Assembly: GCF_022749195.1 (NCBI RefSeq)
Contig: NZ_CP094226.1
Location: 1,266,001-1,330,000 of the forward strand
Reading direction: 5' to 3'
Source of the DNA: Streptococcus oralis
Lineage (GTDB): Bacteria > Bacillota > Bacilli > Lactobacillales > Streptococcaceae
Length of the DNA stretch: 64,000 nucleotides
Shown: positions 20,900 to 28,996 of the stretch, in pieces
Layout of the letters: each line of letters opens with the position of its first letter
Numbering within the stretch: position 1 is the first letter of the stretch
Notes under the pieces: generated by a model
The model's database searches: none
Seen by the model: the letters and a program-made list of their open reading frames with translations, nothing else
What the model was told of the DNA's origin: nothing
Program-made: the position numbers and the translations under genes

Positions 20900-21513
20900 T
20901 AATTCTCTTCTTGAACTTGATAGCGAAGAATTGTTTTTAATTTGCTTGGCTCCGTTCGATGAAGGTTATTGAGATAAATTTCTCGGTGGACTTCCGAAGT
21001 TCTTTTGAGTTTATGAAGTTGACAAAAATGCTCCATCTCTGCAAAAGTCTCATTTTCAGTATCAAAAGGTCCTACATGAAGCATAGCAAGACTTTGGCCC
21101 TCTTCTATCATTTCAAAACGAATAGCCTCATAGAGAATATTTGGCTTCTTGATTATGACCTCTTCCAAAGCTTTTTCAAATAGTTCTCTCGTAATAAAAT
21201 CGGGTTGCCCAATCATAATGCTATAAGAAAGCTCACTTTTTACCAGTTCTCCCTCCTTCTCCTTTTTCCATACACCTTCTAAAGGAAAGACAGTAAAATC
21301 AGTGTAAACATCATCCAGAGGAGCTTTTTTATACTTCATCTTTATCGCATAGGCTAAGGCATATAAGGCCCCTACGCGTTCTGAAAAATCTTCTTGATTT
21401 GGATCACCTTTACCATCAATCACGATATAGGATTGACCTGATACCTGCAGGATGCTGGGCCTAGCTTTCACTTGATAAAGATCTTTTGCTTCTTTTCTCC
21501 ATTCGTATTTCAT
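20899..21513 (-). CDS. GyrI-like small-molecule-binding protein
   Basis: 204-residue cytoplasmic protein of the GyrI-like/SOUL-type effector-binding fold: KVKARPSILQVSGQSYIVIDGKGDPN near the start and EAIRFEMIEEGQSLAMLHVGPFDTENETFAEM later. It has no DNA-binding domain. The start is set at 21513 (MKYEWRKEAKDLYQ) because an AGGAGA ribosome site sits about 8 nt upstream; the longer frame to 21561 runs into the promoter side. It is adjacent to a WYL/HTH regulator transcribed in the same direction, which may act on the same small molecule. Confidence 0.78.
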   Translation of the reverse strand: MKYEWRKEAKDLYQVKARPSILQVSGQSYIVIDGKGDPNQEDFSERVGALYALAYAIKMKYKKAPLDDVYTDFTVFPLEGVWKKEKEGELVKSELSYSIMIGQPDFITRELFEKALEEVIIKKPNILYEAIRFEMIEEGQSLAMLHVGPFDTENETFAEMEHFCQLHKLKRTSEVHREIYLNNLHRTEPSKLKTILRYQVQEEN

Positions 21514-21567
21514 TTGGTTCTTCTCCTTTCTATCTCTAGTATAGCACCAAAACCCTGACATCTTTTG

Positions 21568-22470
21568 TCAAGGTTTGTAAAGTTTTTGGATTTTTTCTAC
21601 TCTAGAAAGCAATTCCTTCTTCAGATGATTGGGGGCGAGTATTTCCACCCCATCTAGATAAGACAGGAGGTAAGTATACAGACTTTCATGCTCTGGTAGG
21701 ACTGTCTTGACATAATAACACCCATCTTTCCCCAAGCTAATCTCATCTTCTGAAAAATCTTCATAAACCCGGAAAGCAAGCTTGGGACTAAACTTCAAGG
21801 AAACTTCGATTTGATGTGCCACTTGATCTGAGCCATCAACCCAATCCTCCACATTTTTCTGCTTCACAGTTTCAGTTGTTAGGTGATAATTCCTAATTCT
21901 AGACAATTTGAAAAAACGCCACTCTTCCTTCAAACAACAGTAGGCATGAAGGTACCAATCTCTCTTTTTAAATACGAGTCTAAAGGGCTCGACTGTACGA
22001 ATCGTTTTCTGACCACACCCACCTAGATAAGTAATCACCAGTTGCCTTTTCTCTAGAATAGCATGTTTGATGTTATCAAATAATTCTTTTTGACCTTCTC
22101 GCTTTCTCCAGTCAGTCAAGTCTACTTCTATCCAAGGGCTGGTAGAAACTTGAAAAATAGATTCCAACTTTTCAAGTAACAGATCTTGCCTGTCATTTGT
22201 CAGGGCTTGAATTCCTTGCAAAGCTGATAGAAGTTCTAATTTTTCATCCTCCGATACGAGAGTACGATCCAGAACAAAGTCCTTCATTAAAAAGATTCCG
22301 CCCGCCTTTCCAGGTATCGAATATAGAGGAATCCCCGCCATACTCAATCGTTCAACATCGCGATAAATCGTTCGTACAGATACTTCAAATAATCGGGCTA
22401 ATTCAGGAGCCGTTGTACTGCCTTTTTCTAAAAGTAGATATAGGATACGAAATAGTCTTGATTCTGCCAT
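21568..22470 (-). CDS. HTH/WYL-domain transcriptional regulator (YafY family)
   Basis: 300-residue cytoplasmic regulator. Residues 1-60 form a DeoR-like winged helix (LFRILYLLLEKGSTTAPELARLFEVSVRTIYRDVERL); the middle holds a WYL domain (RQLVITYLGGCGQKTIRTVEPFRLVFKKRDWYLHAYC) and a C-terminal extension follows. WYL domains sense nucleic acid or small ligands. A TATAAT box and the ribosome site AGAGAGGTGAT precede the start. The downstream GyrI-like gene is 54 nt away in the same direction. Target genes are unknown. Confidence 0.85.
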   Translation of the reverse strand: MAESRLFRILYLLLEKGSTTAPELARLFEVSVRTIYRDVERLSMAGIPLYSIPGKAGGIFLMKDFVLDRTLVSEDEKLELLSALQGIQALTNDRQDLLLEKLESIFQVSTSPWIEVDLTDWRKREGQKELFDNIKHAILEKRQLVITYLGGCGQKTIRTVEPFRLVFKKRDWYLHAYCCLKEEWRFFKLSRIRNYHLTTETVKQKNVEDWVDGSDQVAHQIEVSLKFSPKLAFRVYEDFSEDEISLGKDGCYYVKTVLPEHESLYTYLLSYLDGVEILAPNHLKKELLSRVEKIQKLYKP

Positions 22471-22583
22471 AAAATCACCTCTCTTTTATTATACCAGTTA
22501 TAGTGCTAGGTCTGGAAAGTTTAACGAGACAAGGATTGACCAAGACAAAGTAGCTTTTTCTGCACCAGTTCGTTGGTTTATTC

Positions 22584-22612
22584 TTGACAGCTTGCCCCTC
22601 GTCCATTATGAT
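22584..22612 (+). promoter_or_regulatory. Promoter of the Nudix gene
   Basis: Consensus TTGACA (22584-22589), 17-bp spacer, TATGAT (22607-22612). It lies inside the longest frame of the Nudix gene and so rules out the upstream start. Confidence 0.8.
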
Positions 22613-22646
22613 AATAATAAAGACACTAGAGAATGAGGAAAAAGCA

Positions 22647-23099
22647 ATGCCAAACCCAACTTATGGTGATAAAAAAGAGAATGTGACCTACCAGCCCCGC
22701 TATGGTGTGTACGCAGTTATTCCGGATGCGGAGAAAAAACAAATTGTCCTAGTTCAAGCCCCCAATGGTGCTTGGTTCTTGCCAGGTGGAGAAATTGAAG
22801 CAGGCGAAGATCATCAAGAAGCACTAAAGAGAGAACTAATCGAAGAACTTGGCTTTACCGCTGAGATTGGAACCTACTATGGGCAAGCTGATGAGTATTT
22901 CTACTCTCGCCACCGTGATACCTACTACTACAATCCAGCGTATCTCTATGAAGCTATTTCTTTCAAAGAAGCACAAAAACCATTGGAAGATTTTAATCAT
23001 ATTGCTTGGTTCCCTATTGACGAGGCTATTGAAAAGCTCAAACGTGGTAGCCATAAATGGGGAATTGAAGCTTGGAAAATCCAGCATGGAATTGGCTAA
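22647..23099 (+). CDS. Nudix hydrolase
   Basis: 150-residue cytoplasmic pyrophosphohydrolase. The Nudix box is complete: GGEIEAGEDHQEALKRELIEELGF around residues 46-69 (GX5EX7REUXEE). The start at 22647 (MPNPTYGDKKENV) follows a GAGGAAAAAG ribosome site; the longer frame from 22584 overlaps the promoter. Substrate class is not clear; candidates include oxidised or non-canonical nucleotides. Monocistronic, or cotranscribed with the small gene 58 nt downstream. Confidence 0.88.
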   Translation: MPNPTYGDKKENVTYQPRYGVYAVIPDAEKKQIVLVQAPNGAWFLPGGEIEAGEDHQEALKRELIEELGFTAEIGTYYGQADEYFYSRHRDTYYYNPAYLYEAISFKEAQKPLEDFNHIAWFPIDEAIEKLKRGSHKWGIEAWKIQHGIG

Positions 23100-23157
23100 A
23101 ATACACGATTTTATCCAAAAAGTGCTATAATAGAGTTAGAAAATCGGAGGAACTGTT

Positions 23158-23457
23158 ATGAAGCTTATCAATACGACAAACTCACACTCGCAACTTGTTA
23201 AAAGCCAATTAGAAAGCACAGACGCAACTCTTGTCGAGGTCTATTCTGCTGGAAACACAGATGTAGTTTTCACACAAGCCCCGCTTCACTATGAAATCCT
23301 CATTTCCAACAAACACCGTGCTATTCGTGAACCTGAAATCGAAACCATCCAAGACTTCTTCTTGAAACGTAAAATCGATAAAGGAAGCATTGATGAAGCC
23401 AATATCAAGACGCTTTATTCAGATAAATTGATTGAGATTTCAATCCCTATGAAATAA
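23158..23457 (+). CDS. DUF1827-like small protein
   Basis: 99-residue cytoplasmic protein, MKLINTTNSHSQLVKSQLES to EISIPMK. I recognise it from memory as the DUF1827 family of Lactobacillales, of unknown function. It has its own TATAAT-like box (GCTATAATAG) and a GGAGGA ribosome site 7 nt before the ATG. No motif points to an activity. Two terminators follow. Confidence 0.75.
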   Translation: MKLINTTNSHSQLVKSQLESTDATLVEVYSAGNTDVVFTQAPLHYEILISNKHRAIREPEIETIQDFFLKRKIDKGSIDEANIKTLYSDKLIEISIPMK

Positions 23458-23461
23458 GAAG

Positions 23462-23486
23462 ACCAGCCAAAAGCTGGTTTTCTTTT
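23462..23486 (+). terminator. Terminator of the DUF1827-like gene
   Basis: Stem ACCAGC/GCTGGT with 5-nt loop, followed by TTTTCTTTT. Confidence 0.8.
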
Positions 23487-23487
23487 G

Positions 23488-23525
23488 CAAAAAAGATTGG
23501 TAGTGCACAGCTACCAATCTTTTAA
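23488..23525. terminator. Terminator of metK (bidirectional shape)
   Basis: 13-bp stem AAAAGATTGGTAG/CTACCAATCTTTT with a 7-nt loop just past the metK stop; A-run on one side and T-run on the other. Confidence 0.88.
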
Positions 23526-23527
23526 TT

Positions 23528-24718
23528 CTATTTCACCGCTTCTTTTAAAGCATCTACCTTGTCTAATCGTTCCCATGGAAGGTCAATATCTGTACGTCCC
23601 ATGTGTCCATAAGCCGCTGTTTGACGGTAAATTGGGCGTTTGAGATCCAGCATTTGAATAATTCCTGCAGGGCGAAGGTCAAAGATTTGACGCGCTGCTT
23701 TTTCAAGCTTGCTTTCAGCTACTGTTCCTGTACCAAAAGTATCGATACGAACAGAAACAGGTTGCGCCACCCCGATAGCATAGGCCAATTGCACTTCTGC
23801 CTTCTTAGCAAGGCCTGCTGCAACGATGTTCTTGGCAATGTAGCGAGCTGCATAAGAGGCTGAACGGTCCACCTTAGTCGCATCCTTACCAGAGAAGGCA
23901 CCACCACCATGGCGAGAGTAGCCACCATAGGTATCCACGATAATCTTACGACCAGTCAAACCTGAGTCTCCTTGAGGTCCACCGATTACAAAACGACCAG
24001 TTGGATTGATGAAGAATTTGGTTTGCTCATCCAAGTAAGATGCTGGAATAACTTCCTTGATAACCTTGCTAATCACATCATTGTGAATTTGTTCATTGCT
24101 AACTTCTGGGTCGTGCTGAGTTGAAATAACGACTGTATCCACACGTACTGGACGATCATTTTCATCATACTCAACCGTAACTTGTGATTTAGCATCTGGA
24201 CGGAGATAGCTGATTTCACCAGACTTACGAAGTTCTGCCAAACGACGAACCAACTTGTGGCTAAGTGAGATTGGTAATGGCATGAGTTCTTCTGTCTCAT
24301 CCACCGCAAATCCAAACATAAGACCTTGGTCCCCAGCACCAATCAAGTCCAGTGGATCTTGATCTGCATTCCCACGAACCTCCAAGGCTTCGTTAACACC
24401 TTGGGCGATATCTGGTGACTGCTCAACAAGTGACGGATGAACTCCCACCGTCTCCGCAGAAAAACCATATTCTGTATTGGTATAACCAATCTCTGCAATG
24501 GTATCACGAACCACACGGTTAATATCCACATAAGCATTTGTAGAAATTTCACCAAAAACATGGACGGAACCAGTGTAGACAGCTGTCTCAGCAGCAACGT
24601 GCGCATCTGGATCTTTAGCTAAAATAGCATCCAAAATCGCATCTGAAATTTGGTCTGCAATCTTATCCGGATGCCCCTCAGATACAGATTCAGACGTGAA
24701 TAATTTACGTTCTGACAT
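23528..24718 (-). CDS. metK: S-adenosylmethionine synthetase
   Basis: Makes SAM from methionine and ATP in the cytoplasm; 396 residues, the normal length. Seen are [21 protein letters not shown] at the N-terminus (ATP-binding His), [12 protein letters not shown], and the P-loop-like [17 protein letters not shown]. The start codon directly follows an S_MK (SAM-III) riboswitch whose last strand contains the ribosome binding site, so translation is shut off when SAM is plentiful. Confidence 0.98.
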   Translation of the reverse strand: MSERKLFTSESVSEGHPDKIADQISDAILDAILAKDPDAHVAAETAVYTGSVHVFGEISTNAYVDINRVVRDTIAEIGYTNTEYGFSAETVGVHPSLVEQSPDIAQGVNEALEVRGNADQDPLDLIGAGDQGLMFGFAVDETEELMPLPISLSHKLVRRLAELRKSGEISYLRPDAKSQVTVEYDENDRPVRVDTVVISTQHDPEVSNEQIHNDVISKVIKEVIPASYLDEQTKFFINPTGRFVIGGPQGDSGLTGRKIIVDTYGGYSRHGGGAFSGKDATKVDRSASYAARYIAKNIVAAGLAKKAEVQLAYAIGVAQPVSVRIDTFGTGTVAESKLEKAARQIFDLRPAGIIQMLDLKRPIYRQTAAYGHMGRTDIDLPWERLDKVDALKEAVK

Positions 24719-24722
24719 AAAA

Positions 24723-24812
24723 ATGTCCCCCCTTAAAAAATATTGTTATAGAGTTACAAAGTACTGATAGGAAAACTACTAGTAATGAATACCTACCATC
24801 TTATCGGGACTA
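24723..24812 (-). promoter_or_regulatory. S_MK box (SAM-III) riboswitch ahead of metK
   Basis: On the minus strand GTCCCGATAAGATGG begins the element, CTTTGTAACTC lies in the core, and GGGGGGAC (24732-24725) overlaps the metK ribosome site. GTCCC (24810-24806) can pair with GGGAC of that site, the anti-Shine-Dalgarno/Shine-Dalgarno helix that SAM stabilises. The order and spacing match the S_MK box of Lactobacillales metK leaders. Confidence 0.9.
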
Positions 24813-24824
24813 TATAACCTTATC

Positions 24825-24833
24825 ATTATACCA
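24825..24833 (-). promoter_or_regulatory. Extended -10 of metK
   Basis: TGGTATAAT on the minus strand, about 15 nt before the S_MK box. The -35 region is weak (CTGCAA-like), as is usual with an extended -10. Confidence 0.65.
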
Positions 24834-24867
24834 CTTTTTACTTTTTTTTGCAGTATTTTCTCTAAAT

Positions 24868-24895
24868 CAAAAAAAGAACCTTACGGCTCTTTTCT
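24868..24895 (-). terminator. Terminator of the VWA surface protein gene
   Basis: Minus-strand stem AAAAGAGCC/GGTTCTTTT (one G-U pair), loop GTAA, then a run of T. It is about 140 nt past the stop and just before the metK promoter. The 130 bases between stop and hairpin show nothing recognisable. Confidence 0.7.
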
Positions 24896-25032
24896 CGGCA
24901 TAATAATTTGGCTTGTACTCCATAATACAGAAGATCATACCTATGTTTATCTGCATACTTCGTTTACAAACTACCTATTTTTTCGGCTGATTTTTCCTCA
25001 CAATGTTTTAACAAACAATCTTCCAGTTAGGC

Positions 25033-26412
25033 TTACTGTTCCTTAGACTTTCTATTGCTTACAGTTAAGCCAAGTCCAGCCATTAGGAGGCCAAGTCCTA
25101 CAATACCATAGTTCGCTGTATCATTACTTCCTGTATCAGGGAGTTTCGCCACTTCTTTTTTATAAGCTGTAGCTACTGGAACTGTGGTAGTTGGAGTCGC
25201 ACTTCCTGTCTGAGCAACAGGTAGTGTTGTACGACGTTCTAGGTAAAATTGGTAATTATCTTTCGTTACCTTGTAATTGTGTCCTTCAGTCACAGTTTCA
25301 ACAATCCATGTAGTTGCATCCTTAGTTAAAGAATCAGCCAAGTTACGATTAATATTCATTAATCGACCTTCAGATACAAAATCTTTATAGCTAATATCGG
25401 TCCCTGTCGAAGTTGCAACAATTCTTTCGATTTTTGCGGCTTTCAAAGACGCAAGAGTATTCGCCATCGTTGGAATTGAAGGATCCTCCTTCATTGGAGC
25501 ATCTGTCAACAATACGACAAACTTTTTATTTTTAGGTGACTTAGACCAGTCGTAGGTTGAAACAATTTGTGTAAGAGTAGGTGTAGATGTTTCAGGGAAG
25601 TCTCCACCATGTGCAAGCTTAATGCCTGCTAAGGCTTTTTCAAGCTCAGCTGGGTCAGAGGTAAAATAAGATTCATTAAATTTTGTTAAAATTGTACCCT
25701 CATCTGCTAATCCACCTATACGTCCATATACTTCATCACTAAAGGTAGCTAATCCAAAACGTGCTGCTACTCCATCTTTAGCAAGATTTCTTGCAAACTC
25801 ATTGATATTGTTACGGACAGTGTCAATAGTTCGAGACATAGATGCTGAACGGTCAACAACAAAAACGATATCGGCAGAGTTAGATTTTGAAATCGTTCTT
25901 GTCGCTTTCTTGATTTCGACTGTAGTTGTTTTATTAACACGTTCATATTGGGTATAAGAATTTCCATCTTCATCTTTCCCACTCACTGTACTCTCAGTTG
26001 TTTCAGTCTTTGGAGCAGGAAGTTCTTCACTTTTTACAGGTGCCACTTCTGTCTTTGTGACTTCAACTGTTGCAGTTTCTTCATGAATCTTTTGATCACC
26101 TTCTTGGCGTTCTTTCACGTCAATAGGTGAAACCTTCTTAGAAACATCAACAAGTTCTCCAGGTTTTGCATCTGATTGGTTAACGACTGGTTTCGCCTCG
26201 TCAGCTTTAATTTCTGCAACAGCAGCTTCGACTGCTGACTTACTTGCTTCAGTTTTCTTTACTGTTTCAGTTGAAGTAGATGCCGGTTTTGTTGTTTCAT
26301 CTGCAGAAACTTGTCCAACCTGAGCAAAAGCAAACAAAATTGCTACAGAAGCCAACCCAACTTTCATTTTACGGAATGAAAAACGTTGTTGTTTCATAAA
26401 TGATTTATCCAT
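25033..26412 (-). CDS. LPXTG cell-wall-anchored protein with VWA domain
   Basis: 459-residue surface protein. A YSIRK-like signal (RFSFRKMKVGLASVAI) with cleavage expected after VSA near residue 37; a Thr/Glu/Lys/Pro-rich stalk to about residue 175; a von Willebrand A domain with MIDAS motif DRSAS (Asp187); and a C-terminal sorting signal LPDTG at residue 424, hydrophobic helix and basic tail RKSKEQ for sortase A. The VWA domain could bind host matrix or another protein through a metal ion. It is monocistronic. The binding partner is unknown; no pilin motif or isopeptide signature is evident. Confidence 0.9.
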   Translation of the reverse strand: MDKSFMKQQRFSFRKMKVGLASVAILFAFAQVGQVSADETTKPASTSTETVKKTEASKSAVEAAVAEIKADEAKPVVNQSDAKPGELVDVSKKVSPIDVKERQEGDQKIHEETATVEVTKTEVAPVKSEELPAPKTETTESTVSGKDEDGNSYTQYERVNKTTTVEIKKATRTISKSNSADIVFVVDRSASMSRTIDTVRNNINEFARNLAKDGVAARFGLATFSDEVYGRIGGLADEGTILTKFNESYFTSDPAELEKALAGIKLAHGGDFPETSTPTLTQIVSTYDWSKSPKNKKFVVLLTDAPMKEDPSIPTMANTLASLKAAKIERIVATSTGTDISYKDFVSEGRLMNINRNLADSLTKDATTWIVETVTEGHNYKVTKDNYQFYLERRTTLPVAQTGSATPTTTVPVATAYKKEVAKLPDTGSNDTANYGIVGLGLLMAGLGLTVSNRKSKEQ

Positions 26413-26616
26413 AGAAGCCCCCTTTTCTTTTCACGGATCAAATGATATAATCCGATTGTTTTATAGTATAATAACACAAATTTGTATAGTTTTCAATTTT
26501 TTTCCTTACGATTTCAATAAAATATTGGTCTAAAAAAAAGTTTTAAAGCAATTACTGTTTTATAAATCAAATTATTTAAAATATATAATTATTATTTTCT
26601 TTGAATAGTTCAGAAA

Positions 26617-26658
26617 ATAAAAACTCAGTAGAATCAGGTGATTCTACTGAGTTTTTAA
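26617..26658 (-). terminator. Terminator of the DEAD-box helicase gene
   Basis: Perfect 18-bp stem (AAAACTCAGTAGAATC and its complement) with a 2-nt centre; it overlaps the helicase stop codon and is followed by T-rich DNA on the minus strand. The AT-rich gap from here to 26412 shows only likely promoter sequence for the VWA gene. Confidence 0.9.
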
Positions 26659-27998
26659 AATGTTTGGCGTTTGGCTTTTCGCTCGGCACGGCCACGTGAG
26701 CGATTTTCAGCACGCTTGGTTTTGCGGCGTTTTTCATCCACCGCCCATTGAATCTTCTTCTTATAGCCTGGTTTGACCTTTTTCTTTTTCTTTTTGACCA
26801 AGCCAATCATTTCAATATCAAGCTTATCCTGCTTCTTTTCACGATTGGCACGACGATCACGGTCATAGGTATTTTGAAACTCTCCGTCTTTGACCATCTT
26901 AGGAGTAAACTTGATCCCTAATTTTTCTAACTCACGGATATCCGAGTCATCACTTGGCTGGTAAAGGGTAATCGCTGTACCAGGAAGACCATTGCGTCCA
27001 GTACGTCCAACACGGTGAACAAAGAAGGACAAGTCTTGCGGAATGGCATCATTGATAACATGACTGACACCTTCAATGTCAATCCCACGCGCTGCCAAGT
27101 CTGTTGCAACAATGTACTCAAAATCCAGATTTTTCACCTGATTCATGATCCGTTTGCGTTCACGAGGGGCAATATCTCCATGAATCTTTGCCACCTTCAA
27201 GCCTTGAGCAGTCAAGTAGGCATGTAACTCATCAGCACGCGTTTTTGTGTTAACAAAAATCATTGCCAAATAAGGCTGCATCAACTGAGTCAGCTGGTAA
27301 ATTTGAGCATTCTTGTCGCGGCCCTTGGTCGAAATCAACCAATTATCGATCGTATCTGAGATAACTGTCTTAGTCTTGATTTTTTCCATGACAGGATTTG
27401 ACAAGTATTTTTTCAAGAATGGTTGCAATTTTTGAGGAATCGTCGCTGAAAAGACCATGAATTGCAAGTCTTTTGGAAGGCTCCCTGCAATCTTATCAAC
27501 GGTTTCCAAGAATCCCATATCCAAGGTCATATCGGCTTCATCAACTACAAAGGTCTTGGCCTTGTGAATAGCCAAATCACCAGATTTGACCAAGTCATAG
27601 ATACGACCCGGCGTTCCGATAACGATATGTGGTTGGTTGCTGGCAAGTTTTTCAATCTGACGAGCCTTATCCGTACCACCTACATAATTAACCACACGAA
27701 CTTCAACATCTGAGTGAGCTGCAATCTGACGAGCTGCTTGGTAAATTTGAGTAGCCAACTCACGACTTGGTGCAGTAATGACTGCTTGCACACTATCGCT
27801 AGTTTCATCTAATTGCTGGAAAATGGGTAATAAGAAAGTATGAGTCTTTCCTGAACCTGTTTTTGACTCGCCCACCAAGTCACGACCCGCCAAGACAATA
27901 GGAATCAACTTTTCCTGAACTTCGGTAGGAGTCGTAAACTTCAACTCCTCCAAGGCTTCTACTATATAATTTTTAAATTGAAATTTCTTAAATGACAT
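26655..27998 (-). CDS. DEAD-box ATP-dependent RNA helicase (CshB-like)
   Basis: 447-residue cytoplasmic RNA helicase, probably acting in ribosome assembly or mRNA turnover and cold growth. The Q motif FKKFQFKNYIVEAL..TTPTEVQ, motif I GESKTGSGKT, motif II VDEADM, motif III SAT, and the helicase C motifs ARGIDIEGV and HRVGRTGRNG are present. The tail is very basic (KKKKKKVKPGYKKK to RKAKRQTF), as in CshB-type helicases. A TGGTATAAT box lies about 30 nt upstream. The choice of CshB over CshA rests on length and tail only. Confidence 0.9.
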   Translation of the reverse strand: MSFKKFQFKNYIVEALEELKFTTPTEVQEKLIPIVLAGRDLVGESKTGSGKTHTFLLPIFQQLDETSDSVQAVITAPSRELATQIYQAARQIAAHSDVEVRVVNYVGGTDKARQIEKLASNQPHIVIGTPGRIYDLVKSGDLAIHKAKTFVVDEADMTLDMGFLETVDKIAGSLPKDLQFMVFSATIPQKLQPFLKKYLSNPVMEKIKTKTVISDTIDNWLISTKGRDKNAQIYQLTQLMQPYLAMIFVNTKTRADELHAYLTAQGLKVAKIHGDIAPRERKRIMNQVKNLDFEYIVATDLAARGIDIEGVSHVINDAIPQDLSFFVHRVGRTGRNGLPGTAITLYQPSDDSDIRELEKLGIKFTPKMVKDGEFQNTYDRDRRANREKKQDKLDIEMIGLVKKKKKKVKPGYKKKIQWAVDEKRRKTKRAENRSRGRAERKAKRQTF

Positions 27999-28096
27999 AC
28001 TATCCTCGATTCTATCCTTTCAATTATACCATATTTTGTCCCATTGCAGTAGTCCCATTTGAGTCTCAGTCCTGTAGTAAAGATTCGAATAGATTA

Positions 28097-28127
28097 AAAG
28101 GTTGGAACCTCTGATTCCAACCTCTTT
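28097..28127 (-). terminator. Terminator of the EEP-family gene
   Basis: Stem AGGTTGGAA/TTCCAACCT with 7-nt loop, followed by TTTTAAT on the minus strand, just past the stop at 28130. Confidence 0.85.
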
Positions 28128-28129
28128 CA

Positions 28130-28945
28130 TTATTTCCAGGTCAATACAGCATTCAAACCATAGTGATCACTGACTTGTGGACTATTTTGGCCATCGAAAA
28201 CTACTTGTAAACTCTCTACTTCTAACTCTTTGGTCGTAAAGACGTAGTCGATTCGTAGTGGCTCAGTATTGCCTTTCCAGCCATCAATTTCTGGTGGAAC
28301 GGTATAGCTACCACTTCTTTCTTTCGCAACTTCAAACGCGTCTTGTAATCCTAATGGGCTAGCTAAAATCGCTTGATAGCCTTCCTGACCAGCTGGATTA
28401 TTAAAATCACCTGCTAAAATCAGAGGTTTGTTCAACTCTTTTAGTACAGCCTCAAATCGTGCCCATTCTTCTTGGAAACCTTTATCCCACCAAGAGAGAT
28501 GAACGCTTGCAAGAGCAAGTTCCTTGCCTTCAACCTCTGTCTCAGCCAAGGCAACACGGCGAGTATGGTAATCCGTTGGATCATCTACATCTGATACTAA
28601 AATCTCACGCGCCTTAATAGGTGTTTTAGATAAGATGGCTACGCCTTCATGGTAGCGATCATAGCCAATATGATTGTAAGCCCAAGTCCAGTAGTAGTTT
28701 TTCCCTTTCTCAGCCAATTTTTCGACCAGGAGTCGGACATAGTGATCCTGATGAATGGGTTCTGCTGATGGTAAAGCTTGATAGTGAGTGTTAACCTCTC
28801 CCTCAGGCGAAGTCATTTCTTGATTAATTTCTTGGAAACAAATCAAATCATAGTCCTTATCGAGAATATCTTGGAGTAAGATTTGGAATTTTTCCTCTGC
28901 TTCCTTCTCCATCCAACTGTGGGTATTGAGTGTTAGAAATTTCAT
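28130..28945 (-). CDS. Endonuclease/exonuclease/phosphatase family protein
   Basis: 271-residue protein of the metal-dependent EEP superfamily. Visible are MKFLTLNTHSW at the start, the metal-binding Glu in DLICFQEINQ (near residue 40), RRVALAETEV, LILAGDFNNPAG and the C-terminal QVSDHYGLNAVLTW with catalytic Asp-His. No signal peptide is seen, so it acts inside the cell unless exported otherwise. Relatives range from nucleases to sphingomyelinases and inositol phosphatases; the substrate is open. It lies 51 nt past the ptsG stop, separated by a terminator. Confidence 0.85.
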   Translation of the reverse strand: MKFLTLNTHSWMEKEAEEKFQILLQDILDKDYDLICFQEINQEMTSPEGEVNTHYQALPSAEPIHQDHYVRLLVEKLAEKGKNYYWTWAYNHIGYDRYHEGVAILSKTPIKAREILVSDVDDPTDYHTRRVALAETEVEGKELALASVHLSWWDKGFQEEWARFEAVLKELNKPLILAGDFNNPAGQEGYQAILASPLGLQDAFEVAKERSGSYTVPPEIDGWKGNTEPLRIDYVFTTKELEVESLQVVFDGQNSPQVSDHYGLNAVLTWK

Positions 28946-28962
28946 GCTTTTCTCCTAAAACA

Positions 28963-28989
28963 AGAGGTTGGAAAACAGCTTCCAACCCC
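28963..28989 (-). terminator. Terminator of ptsG
   Basis: Stem GGTTGGAA/TTCCAACC with a 6-nt loop on the minus strand, followed by CTCTTGTTTT. The stem is the same 8-mer used in the terminator of the next gene. Confidence 0.8.
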
Positions 28990-28996
28990 AAGTATA

